64,000 nt of DNA. Origin: Hyphodiscus hymeniophilus (taxonomy: Eukaryota; Ascomycota; Leotiomycetes; Helotiales; Hyphodiscaceae). The translations under genes were made by a program, and so were the position numbers. Positions 55,916 to 64,000 of the stretch are shown here, piece after piece. The notes under the pieces are model-generated. The model had not been told where the DNA came from, did not search any database, and worked only from the letters and a program-made list of their open reading frames with translations. Location: NCBI GenBank assembly GCA_016508695.1, contig VNKQ01000018.1, positions 930,001 to 994,000 on the forward strand. The letters are read 5' to 3'. The first letter of the stretch is position 1, and every line of letters starts with the position of its first letter.

Positions 55916-57760
55916 CTATTGCCGCCACCTTTGGCGGTCTTCCGGCGTACGCCCCTCTTTAGTTGACCGTGACGCTTGTAGGACCTCCACAGGCACATTG
56001 CGAACGCCTTGAGACATTATCATGGATGGATCAACGGTCAGGCCATCTGTGGGAGCTAATGAAGTTGTTTTCACTCCAAATTGCATTCCCACAGGGGAGT
56101 TTGTTTGCAAAGTCCTGGGAGGGAGAGAAATCGATATCTTAATGCGTACGCGCCGGAAAAGCGATATTTCATTCTCTTCATCCATACTCCTCTTCCTCTT
56201 AGTTGATGGCATGTGCCGGGGCTATGAATAGGATAGAACGGCCACGGCCACGCCCTTGCATTGAGGGATGACGAGACCGCAGAGTCAAAAGGAGCCTCTG
56301 GAGAGACTACAGCTGTTGAACATCTATAGATCATATGACATTTATCACTATCACATGATCAGTAGAGAGTAGACAGCAGATATTTCCATGTTATAGAGGG
56401 CGCCATACCATTCAATGTCTTCTTCATCGTGGCCAGTACTGTCATTGGCACATTTTGGACAGCTTGAAAAGGTATTCCGAGACTTGAAAATCATGCTCAT
56501 GGCAACTTGCTGTTTGGGGTAGAAGCAAGCTTCCCATGCTGAGGTCAGATCAACGTCCTTCAGTGTAGCTGAGTCTTGAATAGCGAATTCGCCCCTGTCG
56601 ATTTTGGTCGCCGCTGAACCAATATTCTTGAAATTGCAGTAAAGTACAGATGTCAAGGCCTTCACGTTGTATCAGCGGGGTTCACGGTATTCAAGTTGAA
56701 GAGAAAATAGCACAGACTTCGGCAGACCTGACGAAATCTAGATCGAACGACATGTTCCGACCAAGGGCATCCACGAAGTAGACAGATTGTTGTCGATCTA
56801 TTTGCCCTGGTATTCGCGTTATGATGATCTGTAGAATGAGGACGATCTGGAATACTTGAACATTGGTTTTACTATGCCGTCAGACACTCTTTTATATGGT
56901 TTTGTGATGTCATTGACTCACATCAAATTCCTCGTCAAATCAAGTAACTCCTTTCTAGGCTGGATTCCCCTTTGTTTCTGTCAGCTTTACCCATCAATAG
57001 AAGGAAGTACTTGCGTAGAGACACGGTCGAGAATTATGCTCATCTTCTGCATACAGCCAAAGTATGACTCCTGGGCTCGTCCAGCCAACGTTAGATGATG
57101 CTGATCATTCTTCCTGCTATCGATCCTCGTCGCAGCCCTACGTCCAGATTAGCAATCTCCACCACATCTACTTCACCTCCGTTGACCTACATCTGCACCG
57201 TCGCGAGCAGAATCTCAATACTCTCGGTGTGTCCCATCAAATCCGCCTTAAACATTATCAGATCTTCCTTCCGACACAGAGACCACTGAATTTTCCTCCA
57301 TGCATCCCTAACTCTGCTCCCAGAACCACTCGTTCTCAGACTAGGCTGGTATTTCTTGATTTTCTCCCAGAACGCATCAATGGTGCGTTGGCACTGCGAA
57401 GCAGCTTGGCGTAAAGCAATTACCTCCGCATACTGAGAGTCGTCTAACTCGAGGTGTTTGACACGTAGCAGTGCCGTCTCGAGGGTGTATAACTGCGATA
57501 TCAAGGTGCGATATTCTCGAGAGCTGGGCACCGCTCTCACGCACTGAAGCAGCCGGGTGTCAGTAACTTTTGACAACCAGCCTGAAGAGCAGTATTTTGA
57601 CCCGCAGAAGAGCAAAGGGATAATGCTTCGAGGAGCAAGACAAGAGGAGATGGATTTAGAGAACTAAATACTTCGTATACTTACAGGCATCTAAAACCGT
57701 GCCGACGAGCTCGATTGCCGCTATGAAATCCCCAATCGAGAATCCGAAGCCGACAGACAT
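55916..57760 (-). CDS. Fungal ubiquitin-like-domain (ULD-type) protein with STAND-like N-terminus (seven exons)
   Basis: Member of a large, uncharacterised Pezizomycotina family. Exons in coding order: 57760-57685, 57581-57191, 57113-57011, 56959-56922, 56871-56718, 56659-56375 and 56221-55916, giving 450 residues. The N-terminus (MSVGFGFSIGDFIAAIELVGTVLDAC) is the amphipathic helical domain seen on many fungal STAND proteins. Middle helices include YRTLISQLYTLETALL, KADLMGHTESIEILLATVQM and ESYFGCMQKM. The ubiquitin-like part runs from DRQQSVYFVDALGR through KIDRGEFAIQD to WEACFYPKQQVAMSMIF, then CPKC. FRRVRIK in exon 7 matches family ends. The first five joins are well supported by family pattern; the 153-bp intron before exon 7 is uncertain and the protein may instead stop at 56351. 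Confidence 0.7.
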
Positions 57761-58191
57761 TGGATGAGCTTTGGGGATTATGACATTAGGTGTAATCGAA
57801 GTTTGAAGAAGGCGGTGAATCTTGAAAAGGGTTTGTGGAGGTTCGACATGACGAGGCTGAGGTTCTGCTACTATGCCTCAATTTCGAGGCGTAGATGGAG
57901 CGGCGTCTACTTATCACGTGAAACTTCAAAGCTGTTGTGAACGGGTGGCTTCTATGAGGAGCCAGAGGTTCGAGCAAACGCTGGCATGTGGTTTTCATCG
58001 AGGGTACCTCCCACAGTGGCCCTATAGATCCGCTGAGCCGCTGGGCTAATCGAAGCCTTTGGGTATGATTGGTTCTAATCGAGGATTGCCACAAGAACTC
58101 TCCTGCTGCCCAGATTATTTCATGATTGTGCAGCAATCAGAACCTGTGGATTGGGTATGATATTTTTACAATTCTCTGCTGATCGTACCTT
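57761..58191. other. Intergenic between ULD-type gene and Prp17
   Basis: 431 bp; promoter of the ULD-type gene and 3' end of Prp17, both on the minus strand. No other feature. Confidence 0.5.
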
Positions 58192-59766
58192 CTAATCCCA
58201 ATACTTTATAACACCATCCAATCCCGCAGTGATGACCTTCGAGCTCTCCTGTGGGTGCCACTCAACACAAGTGACAGCGCCGTCACTAGCCTGCATCTTG
58301 TGCCACATCTTGCATGTCTTCCAGTCCCAGAAGCAGACGTATCCGCCAGTATCACCGGAAGCCACAAATTGTCCATCAGGACTGCATGCTACGTCGATTG
58401 CATAGCCTGCATTGTTGTGCCCCTTGAAAACTTTCTTTCTGTTTTGGCGGAACTTGTCGTTTGCACCGTAAACGAAAATGTTGTTGTCCGAAGATTGGTA
58501 AGCGACGTATTTTCCAGATGGATGGGCGGACGCTCGCGTCATAGGATACATATATGGCTCTGCGATGTACTTGATGGGCACGGGGATATTGTAGTCCCAA
58601 GCTCGAAGCGATTTGTCGTCGGAAGTTGTCATGAAGCGACGGTTTTCGTCGACGAATGTAATTGTGTTGATAGCCGCAAGATGATGGTCGTATTCTTGGA
58701 CAATTTCTCTGGTGCGGATGTCGAATTGAATAATCTTCTTGTCTGACATACCAGCCAAGAACTCGTTCGAATGTTCGGGATTGGGATTAAATTTTACGAC
58801 ATGAGGAGTCTTCCCTGTGGTGAAGCGGTTGATGCATTTTCCAGTCTCCGTATCCCAAAGCTTCATCATTCGGTCGTAGGAAGCAGATAAGAACTGTGTA
58901 CCATCGGTGTTGAATGTAACATCCGAAAGCGCCTTCACATGGCCTGAATACGTCCGCAATAATTCTTTCTGATGATAAACATCCCAAATCTTGACGGTCG
59001 TATCCGCACTCCCAGAAAGCAGGAGATGTCCCGAGCCAGGGAAGAATCGTACTGCTGCAATAGCTTTCGTATGCCCTTTCCAAGCATGTACGAACTTCTT
59101 CGGAACGTAATTCTTCTCACTCCCAGCCTCCTTCCTTAGATCAATATCCAGATCTTGAGGAACATGCATGTATGTCCTCCCCTGGTAATCGTATTGTTCC
59201 GAGCCCTCAAACTTAGACGTCTCTTCGCCCATTACCTCCGCTTCTTTCCTTTTCGCCAGCGCTTGTGGTAAAGCAGGAATCACAGCTCCACTCTCGACAG
59301 CCTCTTCCTCTTCGACTTCCTCGTATTCTTCATCGCTCGCTAATTCCTCATCTTCTCCTACGTCCTCATAGTCATCTTGCTTGTACTTCGCCCATGGCCC
59401 CACATAAGCATTATCACCCTCCACAACAGCCGCATCGCCTTTCTTCTGTCTTTTCGCTCGTATCCGTGCGGCTTCCTCCTTTGCTGCCACACCCCCAAGA
59501 ATCTGTCTATCGCCTCTCTCTAACGAACGGAGTTGTGTTCGGAATGTATGTTCGGAGAGATACGTCTCTTCAGCATAGCCGGTAAGGACGTTCTTCCGTT
59601 TGAGGGAGTTCACTTCGTCTTTGAAAGGGTTCGCGGGGCCTTGCGATGGCCGCGACAGATCTTCTGCTGTGTATGGAACGACCGCATGATCTGGTCCAGC
59701 AGCTTGACGGGCAATCAGGGCGTTTTGTGGTGCCATATTTGGCGGGTATGCCCCAAAATCCGCCAT
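58192..59766 (-). CDS. cdc40: Pre-mRNA-processing factor 17 (Prp17/Cdc40), WD40 protein (single exon)
   Basis: Splicing factor needed around the second catalytic step; in yeast also for cell-cycle progression through splicing of specific messages. 524 residues from ATG 59766 (MADFGAYPP); the frame extends a few codons upstream without an ATG. The N-terminal half is charged with an acidic run (about 145-165) and the conserved YVPKKFVHAWKGHTKAI entry into the WD40 propeller. Seven WD repeats end GLDGVIKYWD at the extreme C-terminus, as in the family. No intron. A housekeeping gene next to Erv14 and MetAP1. Confidence 0.95.
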   Translation of the reverse strand: MADFGAYPPNMAPQNALIARQAAGPDHAVVPYTAEDLSRPSQGPANPFKDEVNSLKRKNVLTGYAEETYLSEHTFRTQLRSLERGDRQILGGVAAKEEAARIRAKRQKKGDAAVVEGDNAYVGPWAKYKQDDYEDVGEDEELASDEEYEEVEEEEAVESGAVIPALPQALAKRKEAEVMGEETSKFEGSEQYDYQGRTYMHVPQDLDIDLRKEAGSEKNYVPKKFVHAWKGHTKAIAAVRFFPGSGHLLLSGSADTTVKIWDVYHQKELLRTYSGHVKALSDVTFNTDGTQFLSASYDRMMKLWDTETGKCINRFTTGKTPHVVKFNPNPEHSNEFLAGMSDKKIIQFDIRTREIVQEYDHHLAAINTITFVDENRRFMTTSDDKSLRAWDYNIPVPIKYIAEPYMYPMTRASAHPSGKYVAYQSSDNNIFVYGANDKFRQNRKKVFKGHNNAGYAIDVACSPDGQFVASGDTGGYVCFWDWKTCKMWHKMQASDGAVTCVEWHPQESSKVITAGLDGVIKYWD

Positions 59767-60841
59767 GTCCGTATGTTGCAATTGAGCCTGGATCTGGCGA
59801 CTTTGGAGTGGGGTGTGGTTGATATTAATCGTTCAAGGGGTGGTAGTCTTGAATTGAATGTTTGCGACGTTTCGATATGTGATTTTCAACAGCCTCGTCA
59901 GTTTAAGCTAAGATATGCTCCACCTATTCTATCTAGCCAATCAAGTAATTGCACCTCGTTAGATACGGATTCTTTCCACAATTGAAGTCTGGGGGAAGGG
60001 AATACAATAGCGGCTCAATCACAGGTGTCAAGAATTTCAGGCTCTTAAATGTCTAGGTACGCAGGAACGAGCCCTCCTTGATCAGTTTTCGGTCTATGAA
60101 CAAAAATAGAGAAATTCCAGACCCACGAGAATATAATTACCACCAAGCTTATCCAACAGTTCCATAGAATCGATCGTTCGAAACTTAACCATGGTTGTGG
60201 AAATAGAGGGCTTGCCAGGTACAGCTCTGTCAAGCTGGAAAGAATCGGATTGATACTCGGGTTTGTCTTGCTCGGTCCACTCAGAAGGTTGAATGACCGA
60301 AGCAGAGCAAAGGATACTCGGCACAACCGAACAGCTCAAGGAGAGCGACCTAATGATCTAAAAACGAGGAATAGAATCCTGTTGACTCGACGGTTCCAAT
60401 CCCTTTACTTAACATAGGCCAAAGACAGAGGCAGGGCCGAGAGCATACAGAAATAACCCGACGCGAATGAAGTCGTTTTCGCTCATAAGATATCGACTCA
60501 CTGATGAGAGCAATTGAAAAAACCGTAGACAATCACATGAAAAAGAATCGTAACAGAAATAATAACAAGATCCAGATTGAAAGCATGATACATAGCATGC
60601 CCAAGTATCCACCCATGCTCATGAGGTGGAATCCGCCCAATACAGTGAGAGTAAGCACACAACTCCCATATGACAATCATCGCTGGTCTAGTAGTTCAAG
60701 CTTTCCACAAGCCATCCAGTATCCCAACACCATTGACCCCATCTTTACAGCCCTCCTCTCCTTCCACCTGCTCAGGTCTCCTTCTACCGCGCCTCCCGCT
60801 CCTAGTCATGCCTCGTACCGCTCGCAGAACGAGGAGATCAA
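59767..60841. other. Intergenic, hydrophobic minus-strand frames of doubtful value
   Basis: 1.07 kb. Minus frames at 60326-60045, 60612-60409 and 60680-60498 contain hydrophobic runs but are broken by stops, and no splice sites gave a continuous protein. The part near 59767 is the Prp17 promoter. Confidence 0.4.
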
Positions 60842-61641
60842 TCAATTCGCCTCGTCGCGGATCAGGGCCTGAGAATGTCAACGGTTGTGTAGCTTGGATG
60901 GTGGGTGGACTTACGACAATCATTGAGTACAGATAGAAGAAGAACATGACAAGATGGAAACCGAGTTTAATGAAGGACTCCTGCGCCAAAATATTAGCTA
61001 TCATCCTAAGATCCAAGCTGGCTAAGACAATTTACCTTCTTGTGTACATTCAACTTCCTGAAGATCTCAGTGGCATCCAGAAGATGTGCGTTATCCAGGA
61101 TTCTAGTGGTGTCAGCAAGTCTCCTGTATAATGATGGCTCCTATACCCTGCAGCGCCACCTGACCAGCGAGCTTAGGGATAGATGAGGTTGGAGGACGTA
61201 CTTCTTGACGTTGAAGGCGAGGAGCGGTGCGTTGAGGAGCAGCGCGATCCAGTAGCCATTGATAAGGAAGAGGAATGTCAGGAAGCCATGGACGGCAGCT
61301 TCAGGAATGATGTATGTATTGAGACGGTTACAGAGATCGATAGGGTTGATGTAGTCACTGTACCATTGTCCATGTCAGTAAGTGTCCAATTATCGAATAC
61401 AGTGAAGGCTTCCATATCGCCAATCTCCCAGGCTGGGAAGGGCGCATGGGAGAATGGGATAGAGCTCCGAGATGAGACTTACCATTCCAGATCGCTGTAC
61501 ATAATCGTAAAGAACACTTGAAGGAACAGGTTGACGGCATTTATTAATACCTATATGCTGCATCAGTATGCCATTCGCTCCAAGTAGATGATTATCGACA
61601 GGACGTACCGCCAACAGGTATAACCATGCCTCGCCGGACAT
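60842..61641 (-). CDS. erv14: Cornichon-family cargo receptor Erv14 (six exons)
   Basis: ER-export receptor that loads membrane proteins into COPII vesicles. Exons in coding order: 61641-61609, 61550-61483, 61357-61202, 61102-61036, 60980-60915 and 60868-60842, giving 138 residues, the length of yeast Erv14. The sequence is highly conserved: MSGEAWLYLLAVLINAVNLF, DLECDYINPIDLC, INGYWIALLLNAPLLAFN, LDATEIFRKLN, then ESFIKLGFHLVMFFFYLYSM and a short ALIRDEAN tail. Three to four membrane helices. The last exon is 27 nt. Introns are 46-125 bp. A second ATG directly upstream (61644) is in frame, but the family starts at MSGEAW. Confidence 0.95.
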
Positions 61642-62213
61642 CATGACAGGCAGTATCTATCGCGCAAGGTCGCGCTGTCCACTCTCAAAGGCTTTCTGTC
61701 TTTCTCGACCTGCAGATGTGTAGTATAGCTTCAAAGATGGGTGGTGGACTCGGAGGTGCTTGTTCGTTTGGAAGGAATTTTCGCCCCGCGTCTCGGATTT
61801 TGACTAGGAAGAAGTGGTGGCGCACTGGACGGTCAATCAAAGGTCCAGGGAGCTTTGTTGTATTATGGAAGGGGGACCTCAAAGCTGTTGGAGCTATTGC
61901 AGAGCTTTTAATAGTCGAGGTTGGACAAAGTTGACGATGATGGTATCCAAGGCTCGCCTACTGGAAGGAAGTTGAAAGCTGCCTCCAGAAGCTTGAGTGC
62001 CGACCAGAGCTTGATTGGCCCGCTTACACATCATTGGAGCTGGCACATGTTAGGGGGGCGGGTATGCAACCACAAGTGTGAATTTAAGGATTAAGAACAC
62101 ATATTGTCACTTCATTATGCAGTGATATTTCAGGCATAATTCGTTGTCTTTAATTTTAGTCCCTTTGGACAGATCGTTCACAATGTAGACATTGTTTGAT
62201 AGCTTTTTGGATA
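61642..62213. other. Spacer between Erv14 and MetAP1 genes
   Basis: 572 bp; Erv14 promoter and leader on the minus strand and the MetAP1 3' end. A plus frame at 61716-61934 has no domain. Confidence 0.5.
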
Positions 62214-63635
62214 TCATGACGCCGCTTCCTTCTTTGCCCCATTTGCCTCCACCGTTGGCATTGAGACAGGCCCTCCAGGAGAGTCAGGGAATCTTGCAGT
62301 AAGGATTTCAACCCCATTTTCAGTGACAAGAAGAGTATGTTCTGCTACTAATTAGCAATCTGAAAGAGAAAAATGACACTGAACATATGGAACTTACCGA
62401 ACTGAGCTGTCCGCTTTCCATCCTGCGTTACGCTCGTCCAATCATCAGGCCAAGTCTTATCCCTATATGTTCCCAAGGCAATCATAGGCTCGATGGTGAA
62501 GCACATGCCTGGCTTTGCGTCTCCCACAGCCTTGTTTTTAGCGTAGTGTGGAATATTTGGTGAACAATGGAACAGACTGTTGATACCGTGACCAGAATAT
62601 GTTTTGATGACACTGCAGTTTTTCGACTTGGCGTGCTTTTCTATTATATTTCCATAGTTCCTAAACAGAGCACCTGGCTTGACAAGCTTGATTGCTTCAT
62701 CTAGACACTCTCTAGCTGCTTCGACTACTCGTACTGATTCCGGATCTGCCTTAGCCTTGTCTCCAATGTAATATGTCTCGTTCAGATCGCCATGATAGCC
62801 ACCGTGGTAGAGTGTCACATCAATGTTAAGAATGTCGCCGTCGACGAGGACTCTCTTATCTGGAATGCCGTGGCAGATGACTTCGTTAGGCGAGGTACAT
62901 ACGGATTTGGGGAAGTTGTAATAGTTGAGCGGAGATGGGTACGACTGAGGTTGTCAGGCATTGAGATTAAAAGCAGGTTGAAGAGCTTACCTCTCGTTCC
63001 ATGCAAGCCTTATGCACAACCTCATCGATATAATCTGTCGTGACCCCTGGCTTCGCCGCAGCCGCAGCAATATCTAAAACTTCCCGCGCCAAACGGCAAA
63101 CCTTTCTCATTCCTTCCTGCTGCTCCTTGTTCAGTATATCGATCTTAGTCCTGCCTCTTATCGTTTGCTCGCTTCTCGGTTGACCATCTTTCGAGTAGTC
63201 AGGGTGTTTAATGGATTTTGGGACTTCTCGATGTTCTGAGAGTGGGTATGAGGGCCGCAATGGTCCAGTGTAGGCAAAGGACGGGAAAGGGTCGTATAGG
63301 CCAGTGTTTGGATCGGGTTTAGAGACAACTTTTGGGGTGAGAAGGCTGCTGAGGAAGTCACTCTTTGATTTATGTGTCTTCTTATGCTCACTCTAGAGGA
63401 AGTTAGTCAGGTCCAAACATGCAAGGCTGATCGAACGGTATTTCCAAGAGAACGACAAGCTCATCTGATTTTGCCCAGAGAAGAATCTTACCCAGGCTAA
63501 CTTGAAGCAATCTTGCGAGCAGAAGAAGCTGTCTTTGATGTCAAGCTTGAGACATGTCGGACACTGTAGAGTACCCGCATCGTTTTCGCATTCAGCACGC
63601 AAACACTTCCGCTTCGCGGGCGATTCTGAACTCAT
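62214..63635 (-). CDS. map1: Methionine aminopeptidase type 1 (four exons)
   Basis: Cytosolic, ribosome-associated enzyme that removes the initiator Met from nascent proteins. Exons in coding order: 63635-63492, 63392-62991, 62944-62398 and 62344-62214, giving 407 residues (yeast Map1 is 387). The N-terminus has the zinc-finger pair of type 1 eukaryotic enzymes (CLRAECENDAGTLQCPTC, then FFCSQDCF and a His in SEHKKTH). The catalytic pita-bread fold carries the five metal ligands: Asp in LNIDVT, Asp in YHGDLNETY, His in YSGHGI, Glu in TIEPM and Glu in AEHTLL. Introns are 46-99 bp and canonical. The start is the first ATG in frame. Confidence 0.96.
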
Positions 63636-63933
63636 ATTAGGTGACAAGTGTGGAGTGCCAGGGTGTTGGTATCAACATGCGATCTGCTGTAAAATATGTG
63701 CGGTTGTTGAATGCGATCGTGTTTGTATATGGTGTATGGCAGTACAATTGAGCTGCATGGAATTTTGTCAGCCCCGTTTGATGTTGATTCTTGAAAAGGC
63801 GTGGAGCGATTTAAATTCTGCAGGGGTGTGTTTAGTTGACTCCGGTTGTAGCCGACGCATGTGACTTGCGTTTACAAGAGAGTGTGAGAGTCATCGAGTG
63901 CCTCGTTGCCCTTCTTTAACTCGCAAACGAATC
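63636..63933. promoter_or_regulatory. Divergent promoter region of MetAP1 and the flavoprotein gene
   Basis: 298 bp between two head-to-head starts, so it should carry both promoters. No clear TATA box or known operator is visible. Confidence 0.5.
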
Positions 63934-64000
63934 ATGATGGACGAGGAGAAACGGCAAAAGACGATTGTAATTGGGGCTGGTCCTGTTGGGGCTCTTGCGG
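63934..64000 (+). CDS. FAD-dependent monooxygenase, probably kynurenine 3-monooxygenase (5' part only)
   Basis: Only the first 22 codons are inside the window. They read MMDEEKRQ then TIVIGAGPVGALA, the GxGxxG dinucleotide-binding start of a flavoprotein hydroxylase. The GAGPVG form is typical of Bna4/KMO of the kynurenine pathway, but other aromatic hydroxylases share it. The second Met (63937) is an alternative start. The gene continues past position 64000. Confidence 0.55.
   Translation, partial: MMDEEKRQKTIVIGAGPVGALA

Noticed and set aside
60045..60680. Hydrophobic minus-strand frames after Erv14
   Set aside because: Interrupted by stops and lacking splice sites that give a continuous protein.
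1..64000. CRISPR arrays, insertion sequences, bacterial operons, rRNA
   Set aside because: Nothing of this kind was seen; spliced eukaryotic genes dominate. tRNA genes were not noticed either, but I could not run a structural search.

Overview
The window looks like nuclear DNA of a filamentous ascomycete (Pezizomycotina). Genes are compact and on both strands. Most are split by short introns of about 45-100 bp with gtaagt-type donors and ctnac-like branch sites. The conserved proteins are fungal in type (Sac1, a Rab5-type GTPase, Mic60, Sso1, Erv14, Prp17, MetAP1). The accessory genes (SesB-NACHT-ankyrin, HET, fungal F-box, sedolisin, Zn2Cys6) are families expanded in Pezizomycotina. A Leotiomycete is my best guess, but that is inference.

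Layout. 0-10 kb: an MFS drug/amino-acid transporter; a head-to-head pair of membrane-traffic genes (Sac1 phosphoinositide phosphatase and a Rab5-like GTPase); and the MICOS subunit Mic60. 10-24 kb: a 1508-residue GHKL-ATPase/DUF3883 (NO VEIN-like) protein with unusual splice sites, a plasma-membrane syntaxin, and a complete NLR-like gene (SesB-type hydrolase, NACHT, ankyrin array). 24-30 kb: a gene-poor, AT-rich stretch with two related F-box genes carrying in-frame nonsense codons and a membrane-protein relic. 30-44 kb: a secreted aspartic protease, a second STAND/ankyrin gene of distinct GC-rich composition, a TauD-type dioxygenase, a zinc-cluster regulator, a small orphan, a MEMO-family protein and a small membrane protein. 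44-58 kb: a HET-domain gene, a ZZ/EF-hand protein, a sedolisin, a GNAT acetyltransferase and a fungal ubiquitin-like-domain gene rebuilt here from seven exons. 58-64 kb: housekeeping genes Prp17, Erv14 and MetAP1, then the start of a flavoprotein, probably kynurenine 3-monooxygenase.

Biologically, housekeeping blocks are interleaved with families linked to nonself recognition or programmed cell death (SesB-NACHT-ANK, STAND-ANK, HET, possibly the GHKL/DUF3883 and ULD proteins). No operon-like system is seen. The least described items are the GHKL/DUF3883 gene, the shortened STAND module at 32.5-34.9 kb, and the paired F-box genes with C-to-T type stops. Exon joins were built by hand from reading frame and splice consensus; each full model sums to an exact multiple of three, but none has been checked against transcripts.
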